DNA of 64,000 nucleotides, from the NCBI GenBank assembly GCA_963731625.1, contig CAVSWH010000001.1:1550001-1614000 (forward strand), in the 5' to 3' direction. Below are positions 55,006-64,000 of the stretch, piece by piece. A model generated the notes under the pieces. It had not been told where the DNA came from and searched no databases. It was given only the letters and a program-made list of their open reading frames with translations. Source of the DNA: PALSA-555 sp963731625 (GTDB taxonomy: Bacteria > Actinomycetota > Acidimicrobiia > IMCC26256 > PALSA-555). A program made the position numbers and the translations under genes. Within the stretch, counting starts at the first letter, position 1. Each line of letters starts with the position of its first letter.

Positions 55006-55896
55006 TCACCCGCGCGGCGCGGGCCACGCGTCGAATCGTCGGTCGGTGAGCCGCTCGTACGCCTCGACGTAGCGCGCGCGGGTCCCGGCGACGACCTCGG
55101 GCGGCAGTGGTGGCGCCGGCGGGCGCTGGTCCCACCCGGTCGTCGCGTAGTAGTCGCGGGCGTACTGCTTGTCGAACGACGGGGGCGACCCGCCCACCGC
55201 GTACGACGCGGCGTCCCAGTAGCGCGACGAGTCGGACGTGCACAGCTCGTCGATGATGACGACCTCGCCGTCGATGAGGCCGAACTCGAGCTTCGTGTCG
55301 GCGAGCAGCAGCCCGTGCCCCTCGGCGTGGGCGGCCACCTGGCGGTACACGGCGAGACACAGGTCCCGGCAGCGCTCGAACACCGCGTCGCCCACGAGGG
55401 CGGCCGCGGCGGCGTCCGTGAGCGGCGCGTCGTGGCCCGCGCCGGGCTCCTCCTTCGTCGTGGTGGTGAAGATCGGCTCGGGGAGGCGCTCCGCCCGGCG
55501 CAGCCCGGCCGGCAGGCGCCGACCGCAGACCGTGCCCTGCCGGGCGTACTCCTCCCAGGCCGAGCCGAAGAGGTACCCGCGCGCGATGCACTCGAGGCGC
55601 ACGGGCTCGGCGGCCCGGACGAGCATCGCCCGGCCGCGGACGGCCTCGCCCGCGGCGGGCGGGAAGTCCTCGGGGTCCGCCGAGAGCAGGTGGTTGGGCG
55701 CGACGGCGGCCGTGTCCTCGAACCAGAACGCCGACAGCGCGGTGAGGGCGCGCCCCTTGTCGGGGATGTCGTCGGCGAGGACCACGTCGAACACCGAGAT
55801 CCGGTCCGACGCGACCATGAGCATCTGGTCGTCGTCGACGGCGTAGAGGTCGCGAACCTTGCCGGTGTAGCGGTGCGGCAGCGCGACGCCGGTCAC
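55006..55896 (-). CDS. purC: SAICAR synthetase
   Basis: Joins aspartate to CAIR using ATP. 296 residues: 'YTGKVRDLYAVDDDQMLMVASDRISVFDVVLADDIPDKGRALTALSAFWFE', 'RLECIARGYLFGSAWEEYARQGTVCG', 'EPIFTTTTKEEPGAGHDAPLT', 'LLLADTKLEFGLIDGEVVIIDELCTSDSSRYWDAASY' and 'SFDKQYARDYYATTGWDQRPPAP'. GTG at 55896 overlaps the purB stop as GTGA. The length is that of the longer (yeast-like) PurC form. Confidence 0.97.
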   Translation of the reverse strand: MTGVALPHRYTGKVRDLYAVDDDQMLMVASDRISVFDVVLADDIPDKGRALTALSAFWFEDTAAVAPNHLLSADPEDFPPAAGEAVRGRAMLVRAAEPVRLECIARGYLFGSAWEEYARQGTVCGRRLPAGLRRAERLPEPIFTTTTKEEPGAGHDAPLTDAAAAALVGDAVFERCRDLCLAVYRQVAAHAEGHGLLLADTKLEFGLIDGEVVIIDELCTSDSSRYWDAASYAVGGSPPSFDKQYARDYYATTGWDQRPPAPPLPPEVVAGTRARYVEAYERLTDRRFDAWPAPRG

Positions 55897-57200
55897 GGCG
55901 TGTCGGGGTCGGCGAGCGCGTCGACCGCGCGACCGGCGTGCGCGAGCGCCGAGTTGAGGTCGAAGCATGCCGCGAGGCGCTCCTCCCCGAGCGCGTCCCG
56001 CACCGTGGCGTCCTGGCGCGCGACGTCGAGTAGCGGACGCTGCTCGTCCCACGCGCGCGTCGCGTCGCGCTGCACCGCGCGGTAGGCGTCGTCGCGGGAC
56101 CATCCCGCCTCGACGAGCGCGAGCAGCAGCGCCTGGCTGAACACGAGCCCATGCGACGACTCGAGGTTGGCGAGCATGCGGTCGGCGTGCACCTCGAGGC
56201 CGTCGACGAGGTCGCGGAGGCGGACCGTCACGTAGTACGCGAGCTGCAGCGAGTCGGGCAGGACGATCCGCTCGACGGAGGACTGTGAGATGTCGCGCTC
56301 GTGCCACAGGGCGACGTCCTCGAGGCCGGGCAGCACGTTCGCGCGGAGCACGCGCGCCAGGCCGCTCAGCTGCTCGGCCTTCACCGGGTTGCGCTTGTGC
56401 GGCATCGCGCTCGAGCCCTTCTGGGCGCCCGCGCGGAACGGCTCGGCGACCTCACCGACCTCGGTGCGCTGGAGGTGGCGGATCTCGAGGGCACACGATT
56501 CGACGGTCGCGCCGAGCGACGCACAGGCGTAGAGGACGGCCGCGTGGCGGTCGCGGCCGAGGATCTGGTTGGCGGGCACGGGCTGAAGCCCGAGGTGCTC
56601 GCAGACGAACGCCTCGACGGCCGGGTCGACGTTCGAGTAGGTGCCGACCGGGCCAGAGAGCTTGCCGACGGCGATGCCGTCGCGCGCCGCGGCGATGCGC
56701 CGGCGGTCGCGCCGCAGGGCGAGGGACCAGAGGGCCAGCTTGGCGCCGAAGGTGGTCGGCTCGGCGTGGATGCCGTGGGTGCGGCCCACGATCGGGGTGT
56801 CCCGGAACGCCTCGGCACGCGCCGCGACGACGGCGTCGAGCGCATCCACCGCCTCGAGGAGCAGCTCGCAGGCCCGCACGAGCGTGACCGACAGCGCGGT
56901 GTCGACGACGTCGCTGGAGGTGAGGCCGTGGTGGATCCACCGGGCCGCGGGGCCGCCGACGCATGCTTGGACCACGTCGACGAACGCTGCGGTGTCGTGA
57001 TCGGTGACGCGCTCGCGTGCCTCGATGGCCGCGACGTCGAAGCCCGCACGCTCGCGGACCGCGGCCGCGTCCGCTGCGGGGACCACGCCGAGCTTCGCCC
57101 AGGCCTCGACGGCGAGGATCTCGACCTCGAGCCAGGTGGCGTATCGCGCCTCGTCGCTGAACAGCCGGGCCATCGGCTCGAGGGCGTACCGGGGGATCAA
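55893..57200 (-). CDS. purB: Adenylosuccinate lyase
   Basis: Acts twice in purine synthesis, releasing fumarate from SAICAR and from adenylosuccinate. 435 residues. 'IPRYALEPMARLFSDEARYATWLEVEILAVEAWAKLG', 'HHGLTSSDVVDTALSVTLV', 'VGRTHGIHAEPTTFGAKLALW' and the signature 'GSSAMPHKRNPVKAEQLSGLARVLRA'. The start is set at TTG 57200: GGAGG lies at the right distance upstream and the family begins with 'IPRYA'. A GTG at 57224 is in frame but would put the ribosome site inside the gene. Confidence 0.96.
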   Translation of the reverse strand: MIPRYALEPMARLFSDEARYATWLEVEILAVEAWAKLGVVPAADAAAVRERAGFDVAAIEARERVTDHDTAAFVDVVQACVGGPAARWIHHGLTSSDVVDTALSVTLVRACELLLEAVDALDAVVAARAEAFRDTPIVGRTHGIHAEPTTFGAKLALWSLALRRDRRRIAAARDGIAVGKLSGPVGTYSNVDPAVEAFVCEHLGLQPVPANQILGRDRHAAVLYACASLGATVESCALEIRHLQRTEVGEVAEPFRAGAQKGSSAMPHKRNPVKAEQLSGLARVLRANVLPGLEDVALWHERDISQSSVERIVLPDSLQLAYYVTVRLRDLVDGLEVHADRMLANLESSHGLVFSQALLLALVEAGWSRDDAYRAVQRDATRAWDEQRPLLDVARQDATVRDALGEERLAACFDLNSALAHAGRAVDALADPDTP

Positions 57201-57304
57201 GGCGGCGTTCCTCCTGGTCGACACTGTAGGAGCCGGTCGGGCAGACGATGGCGTTCGTGGCCGGCGCCAGCTAGGAGAGACTCAAGCCACCGGGAGGGGC
57301 ACCC

Positions 57305-57532
57305 GTGAACGGCAGGGAGCCCGCGCGTACCGGCCTCGGCGCGTGCGTCAAGCACTGGAACGAGCGCGCCGAGGGCCGCTGCGACGAGTGCGGCCAGCCC
57401 TTCTGTGCCGAGTGCTTGGTCCCACCGGTGCGCCGGCGCCAGCCGACTCGCTGCATCGAGTGCGCGCTCATCGCCGCGGGGATCCGCACGCGGGGCCCGC
57501 GCCGCCCCCGCGGCCAGTTCGGTCACTGGTAG
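57305..57532 (+). CDS. Small zinc-ribbon/B-box-like protein
   Basis: 75 residues with Cys and His arranged as in B-box or double zinc ribbons: 'CVKHWNERAEGRCDECGQPFCAECLVPPVRRRQPTRCIECAL'. C14, C26, C29, C34, C37, C50 and C53 together with H17 could bind two zinc ions. The C-terminus is basic and Gly/Pro-rich, without a membrane helix. GTG 57305 has a GGGAGGGG ribosome site. It lies between purB and purD on the opposite strand; no known role. It might bind nucleic acid or mediate protein contact. Confidence 0.75.
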   Translation: MNGREPARTGLGACVKHWNERAEGRCDECGQPFCAECLVPPVRRRQPTRCIECALIAAGIRTRGPRRPRGQFGHW

Positions 57533-57537
57533 GGCGA

Positions 57538-58815
57538 TCACGCCGCGGCGGCGATGTCGCGCCGGTACTGCAGCCCGGGCCAGGAGATCGCGGACGCCGC
57601 CGCGTAGGCCCGTTGGCGTGCGTCTGCCACCGTGGCGCCGAAGGCGGTCACGTCGAGGACGCGTCCGCCCGCGGTGACGAGCGACCCGTCGTCGGCGCGG
57701 GCCGTGCCGGCGTGGAAGACGACGACGTCGGACCGGTCGGCGAGCGCGTCGAGGCCGGTGATGTGCTGCCCGGTCTCCGGGGCGGACGGATAGCCGCCGC
57801 TGGCGAGCACGACGGTCACGCACGCCTCGTCGGCGAACTCGATGGGGGGCAGCGCCGCCCCGCGCGCCGCCGCACGGCACAGCTCACCGAGGTCGGACAC
57901 GAGCCGCGGCACGACCACCTGGCACTCGGGGTCACCGAAGCGCACGTTGTACTCGATGACCTTCGGCCCGTCCGCGGTGAGCATCAACCCCGCGTACAGC
58001 ACGCCACGGTATGGCGCGCCTCGTGCGGCGAGGGCGTGCAGGGTCGGCCGCACCGCGAGCGCCATCACCTGGTCGACGAGCTCGGGGCCGGCGACCGGCA
58101 CCGGTGAGTACGCGCCCATCCCACCGGTGTTGGGTCCGGTGTCGCCGTCGCCGATGCGCTTGAAGTCCTGCGCCGGCGCGAGCGCCACCGCGCCGTCGGG
58201 GTCGCCGTTGCAGACGACGAGCAGCGAGAGCTCGGGGCCGCGCAGGCCCTCCTCGATGACGACCGTTCGGCCGGCGTCACCGAACGCCTCGCCGTGGAGG
58301 TAGCGGCGCACCGCGTCGCGCGCGTCGACCTCGGACTCGGTGACGAAGACGCCCTTGCCCGCCGCCAGTCCGTCGGTCTTCACGACGTAGAGCCCGTCGA
58401 GGGTGCCGAGGAACGAGAGGGCCTCCTCCTCCTGGTCGGCGCGGAACGCCGCGTGCTCGGCCGTGGGGACTCCCGCGCCGGCGAGCACCTCCTTCATCCA
58501 GGCCTTCGATCCCTCGAGGCGCGCCGCCGCCGCGCTCGGCCCGAACGCGAGGTGCCCGGCGGCGGTGACCGCGTCCGCGACGCCCGCGACGAGTGGCTCC
58601 TCGGGCCCGACGACCACCAGGTCGGCCTGCAGGCGATCCGCGAGCGCGGCGACCGCCTCCGGGTCTTGAGCGGCGACGTCGAGACGCTCGGCCACCGTCT
58701 CCACGCCGGGGTTGCCGGGGGCGACGAAGACCGCGTCCACTGAGGGGCTGCGGCGCAGCGACCAGGCGAGCGCGTGCTCGCGGCCGCCGCTGCCGACGAC
58801 GAGCGCTCGGGTCAC
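57538..58815 (-). CDS. purD: Phosphoribosylamine-glycine ligase
   Basis: GAR synthetase, second step of purine synthesis. 425-residue ATP-grasp protein: 'ALVVGSGGREHALAWSLRRSPSVDAVFVAPGNPG', 'VVGPEEPLVAGVADA', 'GLYVVKTDGLAAGKGVFV', 'VVIEEGLRGPELSLLVVCNG', 'DFKRIGDGDTGPNTGGMGAYSPVPV', 'GVLYAGLMLTADGPKVIEYNVRFGDPECQVVVPRL'. The GTG at 58815 overlaps the purA stop as GTGA. Confidence 0.97.
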   Translation of the reverse strand: MTRALVVGSGGREHALAWSLRRSPSVDAVFVAPGNPGVETVAERLDVAAQDPEAVAALADRLQADLVVVGPEEPLVAGVADAVTAAGHLAFGPSAAAARLEGSKAWMKEVLAGAGVPTAEHAAFRADQEEEALSFLGTLDGLYVVKTDGLAAGKGVFVTESEVDARDAVRRYLHGEAFGDAGRTVVIEEGLRGPELSLLVVCNGDPDGAVALAPAQDFKRIGDGDTGPNTGGMGAYSPVPVAGPELVDQVMALAVRPTLHALAARGAPYRGVLYAGLMLTADGPKVIEYNVRFGDPECQVVVPRLVSDLGELCRAAARGAALPPIEFADEACVTVVLASGGYPSAPETGQHITGLDALADRSDVVVFHAGTARADDGSLVTAGGRVLDVTAFGATVADARQRAYAAASAISWPGLQYRRDIAAAA

Positions 58816-60104
58816 GCGGCGCGGGGCAGGACGACCGTCTGCTCGCGGCTGGGGCCGACGGACACGAACGTCACGGGGAGGCCCGCCGCCTGCTCGACGA
58901 CGCGCAGGTACTCGCGCGCCTCGGGTGGCAGGTCACCGATCCGGTTCATCTCGTCGATCGGGACACGCCAGCCGGGCAGCGTCTCGTAGATCGGGCGCAC
59001 CTTGTGCAGCACCGACTGGTGGTACGGGACGTGCTCGTAGCGCTCGCCGTCGTCGCCCACGTAGGCGACGCAGACCTTCAGCTCGTCGAAGCCCGACAGC
59101 ACGTCGAGCTTGGTGACCGCGAGCTCGGTGCAGCTGTTGAGGGCGACCGCGTGGCGCAGCATCACGGCGTCGAGCCAGCCCGGGCGGCGCCGTCGGCCGG
59201 TGTTGGTGCCGAACTCGGCACCGCGCTCGATCAGCTCGTTCCCGACGGGATCGTCCTCGAGGAGCTCGGTCGGGAAGGGCCCGCTGCCGACGCGCGTCAC
59301 GTACGCCTTCGCGACGCCGACGACCCGGGTGATGTCGCGCGGCCCGACCCCGGCGCCGGTGCAGGCGCCGCCCGCGATCGGGTTCGACGAGGTGACGAAG
59401 GGGTAGGTGCCGTGGTCGAGGTCGAGGTAGGTGGCCTGCGCACCCTCGAAGAGCACGACCTCGCCGACGTCGAGCGCGGCGTGGATCAGGTGCACGGTGT
59501 CGGCGATGTGGGGCTCGAGGCGGGGCGCGAGGCCCAGGTAGGCGCGACAGATCTCGTCGGCGTCGAGCGGCAGACGGTTGTAGACCTTCGTGAGGACCCC
59601 GTTCTTCTCGCGCAGGGCCAAGTCGAGCTTCTCGCGGAAGATCTTCGGGTCGAGGAGGTCCTGCACCCGCAGGCCGACGCGCAGCGCCTTGTCGGCGTAG
59701 GCCGGCCCGATCCCCCGCTTCGTGGTGCCGAGCCGGTTCTTGCCGAGGAATCGCTCGGTCACCCGGTCGAGCTCCTGGTGGTACGGCATGATCAGGTGGG
59801 CGTTGCCGGAGAGGCGCACCCGGCTGGTGTCGACCCCCTTGTGCTCGAGCATGTCGAGCTCGTCCACCAGCACGGCCGGGTCGACGACGACGCCGTTGCC
59901 GATGACCGGGGTGACGTGGTCGTAGAGGACGCCGCTCGGGACGAGCTGGAGGGCGAAGACGACGCCGTCCACCACGAGGGTGTGGCCCGCGTTGTGCCCG
60001 CCCTGGTAGCGGACGACGAGCGAGCTCTCCTTGGCCAGGTAGTCGGTGAACCGACCCTTGCCCTCGTCACCCCATTGGGTGCCGACGATCACCGTGCCGG
60101 GCAC
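58812..60104 (-). CDS. purA: Adenylosuccinate synthetase
   Basis: Converts IMP and aspartate to adenylosuccinate with GTP. 430 residues: 'VIVGTQWGDEGKGRFTDYLA' (GDEGKG at 12-17), 'VVRYQGGHNAGHTLVVDG', 'GTTKRGIGPAYADKALRVGLRVQDL', 'EGAQATYLDLDHGTYPFVTSSNPIAGGACTGAGVGP', 'GPFPTELLEDD' and 'RRRRPGWLDAVMLRHAVALNSCTELAVTKLDVLSGF'. GTG start with GGAGG 5 nt upstream. A TACGCT box at 60163-60158 suggests its own promoter downstream of a clpB terminator. Confidence 0.97.
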   Translation of the reverse strand: MPGTVIVGTQWGDEGKGRFTDYLAKESSLVVRYQGGHNAGHTLVVDGVVFALQLVPSGVLYDHVTPVIGNGVVVDPAVLVDELDMLEHKGVDTSRVRLSGNAHLIMPYHQELDRVTERFLGKNRLGTTKRGIGPAYADKALRVGLRVQDLLDPKIFREKLDLALREKNGVLTKVYNRLPLDADEICRAYLGLAPRLEPHIADTVHLIHAALDVGEVVLFEGAQATYLDLDHGTYPFVTSSNPIAGGACTGAGVGPRDITRVVGVAKAYVTRVGSGPFPTELLEDDPVGNELIERGAEFGTNTGRRRRPGWLDAVMLRHAVALNSCTELAVTKLDVLSGFDELKVCVAYVGDDGERYEHVPYHQSVLHKVRPIYETLPGWRVPIDEMNRIGDLPPEAREYLRVVEQAAGLPVTFVSVGPSREQTVVLPRAA

Positions 60105-60157
60105 TGCGGCCTCCGGCGGGGTTCACGCGGCTGCGCGTCAGCAGTCACGTTGTGGGC

Positions 60158-60163
60158 AGCGTA
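60158..60163 (-). promoter_or_regulatory. Putative -10 box (TACGCT) of purA
   Basis: A TANNNT box about 54 nt upstream of the purA GTG, just beyond the presumed clpB terminator; gives a leader of about 47 nt. Confidence 0.35.
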
Positions 60164-60167
60164 GTCG

Positions 60168-60204
60168 GGCCCGGGCCGGCCGACGCCGGACTTGTGCCCG
60201 GGCC
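60168..60204 (-). terminator. Stem-loop after clpB
   Basis: GCCCGGGCC (60204-60196) and GGCCCGGGC (60176-60168) form a perfect 9-bp stem with a 19-nt loop about 10 nt beyond the clpB stop. No T-tract. Confidence 0.4.
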
Positions 60205-60214
60205 AGGCGTGGGC

Positions 60215-62788
<2,574 letters not shown>

Positions 62789-62813
62789 CCTGGGCCTACC
62801 TCCACATCGGTCA

Positions 62814-62838
62814 AAGTTGACAACGTCTGTATCAACTT
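62814..62838. promoter_or_regulatory. HAIR-like inverted repeat upstream of clpB
   Basis: AAGTTGA and TCAACTT are perfect 7-bp inverted arms separated by 11 bp, 26-50 nt upstream of the clpB ATG and right after hspR. HspR operators (HAIR) in Streptomyces are CTTGAGT-N7-ACTCAAG; this site is related in shape and in the TTGA/TCAA core but not identical. A good candidate HspR operator. Confidence 0.55.
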
Positions 62839-62867
62839 CGTATTCCGGTGAACGGTCCCGGCCGGCC

Positions 62868-63254
62868 TCAGCGCCGGACGGGGACGATGGTGGTGCTGAC
62901 CGGGACGAGCGACCGGCGGTAGTGGCGGTGGACGGCGTCGACCTGGTCCCGCGCGTCCCGGCGGGCCTGCTCGAGGGCCGCCTGCAGCTCGGCGATTCGG
63001 TCGTCGGCGTCCTCGAGGTCGGCTTCGAGGTCGAGGATCTTGCGGACCCCGGCGAGGCTCACGCCCTCGTTGGTCAGCTCCTGGATGCGGCGCAGCAGTG
63101 TGATGTCCCGGTCGGAGTAGCGGCGGCTGCCGCCCTGGGTGCGGCTGGGCTCGATGAGCCCCTTGCGCTCGTAGATCCGCAGCGTCTGCGCGTGGACCCC
63201 GGCCAGCTCGGCGGCCACCGAAATGATGTACAGCGCTCGGTCCCGGTCGTCCAT
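62868..63254 (-). CDS. hspR: Heat-shock repressor HspR (MerR family)
   Basis: 128 residues. MerR HTH 'ALYIISVAAELAGVHAQTLRIYERKGLIEPSRTQGGSRRYSDRDITLLRRIQELTNEGVSLAGVRKIL' (residues 7-74), followed by a coiled coil ('LEADLEDADDRIAELQAALEQAR') and a short tail. 'ELAGVHAQTLRIYERKGLI.P.R..GG.RRYS' is the HspR signature. It represses the dnaK/dnaJ and clpB genes, with DnaK as co-repressor in Streptomyces. ATG at 63254 has GGGGAGGAGGA upstream, 23 nt after dnaJ. Confidence 0.96.
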   Translation of the reverse strand: MDDRDRALYIISVAAELAGVHAQTLRIYERKGLIEPSRTQGGSRRYSDRDITLLRRIQELTNEGVSLAGVRKILDLEADLEDADDRIAELQAALEQARRDARDQVDAVHRHYRRSLVPVSTTIVPVRR

Positions 63255-63277
63255 CTGTCCTCCTCCCCCTTACCTCA

Positions 63278-64000
63278 CTACACGCCGAGGCGTTCGCGGG
63301 GGTTCTCTGGCAACTGCTCGGCGAGCGCGGTGACCGCGGCGCGCTGCTCGTCGGTGAGCGCCGTGGGCACGACGACGTCGAAGGTCACGAGCAGGTCGCC
63401 CGCGTCGCCCTTGGCCGGGTGGATGCCGCGCCCGCGCACGCGCACCGTCTTGCCCGCCTGGGTGCCCGCCGGGACCTTCACGGTGACCGGCCCGTCGAGG
63501 GTCGGGACCTTCACCTGGGTGCCGAGCGCGGCCTCGGGGAACGTCACCGGCACCGTGACGGTGAGGTTCGTCTTGCCCTGCCGGGCGAAGATCGGGTGCG
63601 GGCCGACGTGGACCCGGACGAAGAGGTCGCCTGGCGGGCCGCCGTTGCGGCCGGCCGCGCCCCGGCCCTTCACCCGGATGCGCTGCCCGTCGCGGACGCC
63701 GGCGGGCATCCGCACCTTCACGTCGCGGCGGCGCCGCTCGACGCCGGTGCCGCGGCACTTCTTGCAGCGGTGCTCGATCACCTCGCCACGGCCGCCACAC
63801 GTCGGGCAGACCTCGGAGAACGAGAAGGGCCCCTGGTCGACGGCCACCGCGCCGGTGCCGCCGCAGGTGGTGCAGGGCTGCGGGAACGTGCCGGGCTCGG
63901 CGCCGTTGCCGCCGCACACCGAGCAGGTGGCGTCGGAGGTCACGCCCACGCTCGTCGTCACCCCGTGGACGGCGTCGACGAAGTCCAGGTGGAGCTCGGT
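63278..64000 (-). CDS. dnaJ: Chaperone DnaJ, C-terminal part
   Basis: Partial gene running off the right edge: the J domain and Gly/Phe region are outside. Present are four zinc motifs 'CSVCGGNG', 'CTTCGGTG', 'CPTCGGRG' and 'CKKCRGTG', then the substrate-binding domains ('RMPAGVRDGQRIRVKGRGAAGRNGGPPGDLFVRVHVGPHPIFARQG', 'VPVTFPEAALGTQVKVPTLDGPVTVKVPAGTQAGKTVRVRGRGI') and a C-terminus ending 'NPRERLGV'. It lies upstream of hspR in the same operon, as in the dnaK-grpE-dnaJ-hspR operons of actinobacteria. Confidence 0.96.
   Translation of the reverse strand, partial: TELHLDFVDAVHGVTTSVGVTSDATCSVCGGNGAEPGTFPQPCTTCGGTGAVAVDQGPFSFSEVCPTCGGRGEVIEHRCKKCRGTGVERRRRDVKVRMPAGVRDGQRIRVKGRGAAGRNGGPPGDLFVRVHVGPHPIFARQGKTNLTVTVPVTFPEAALGTQVKVPTLDGPVTVKVPAGTQAGKTVRVRGRGIHPAKGDAGDLLVTFDVVVPTALTDEQRAAVTALAEQLPENPRERLGV

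Overview
The window is about 64 kb of very GC-rich bacterial chromosome. It carries an MshA-type mycothiol glycosyltransferase, BldC, HspR with dnaJ and clpB, an RsiG-like protein, an F420-type (LLM) oxidoreductase and PurS/PurQ/PurL-type purine genes. Together these indicate an actinobacterium (Actinomycetota). The acyl-CoA style catabolic genes and the general gene set would fit class Acidimicrobiia, but that placement is inference. No phage, transposase, integrase or CRISPR array was seen.

Layout. 1-5.9 kb (minus): start of an acyl-CoA ligase, a 28-residue membrane peptide coupled to a SAM-hydrolase (DUF62) gene, a BldC/excisionase-like HTH protein, an unknown protein, proC, a YbjN protein, mshA, an XRE regulator and an RsiG-like c-di-GMP-binding protein. 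6-9.7 kb: superoxide dismutase, a frameshifted methyltransferase, a MoaD/ThiS protein with a tail beyond its Gly-Gly, a LON-domain protein, a SirB1 protein and a Fur regulator. 9.8-24.7 kb: an ECF sigma factor with a membrane protein, several oxidoreductases, a frameshifted glycosyltransferase, a HIT protein, a solitary DNA methyltransferase, a Rieske fusion protein divergent from a SufR-like Fe-S regulator, and a lone molybdenum hydroxylase large subunit. 24.8-38 kb: an Mrp-type cation/proton antiporter operon without mnhA, then the kdp potassium system (small membrane protein-kdpF-A-B-C divergent from kdpD-E). 38.3-46.6 kb: a thiolase/DUF35/epimerase/amidohydrolase/crotonase operon, msrA, and a DGPF/YCII protein with an ECF42-type sigma factor and a VOC protein. 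46.6-48.6 kb: tRNA-Lys, a secreted beta-helix protein, tRNA-Glu, -Asp and -Phe, and bldC. 48.7-60.1 kb: a nearly complete purine cluster (purM, F, L, Q, S, C, B, D, A) with two small uncharacterised genes on the opposite strand. 60.2-64 kb: clpB, hspR and the 3' part of dnaJ.

Gene starts and promoters. Many genes begin 6-10 nt after a TANNNT box, as expected for leaderless actinobacterial transcripts. In two divergent pairs the -10 boxes of the two strands overlap, so a 25-27 bp spacer serves both genes. Most operon neighbours overlap by GTGA or ATGA.

Sequence quality. Four otherwise complete genes each become intact if exactly one base is removed. This looks more like insertion errors in the sequence than real decay.

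The items most worth following up are the RsiG-like protein with one perfect and one eroded c-di-GMP motif, the paired 11-bp inverted sites in the kdp control region, the Rieske fusion/SufR-like divergon, and a tRNA-Phe with A in place of T54.
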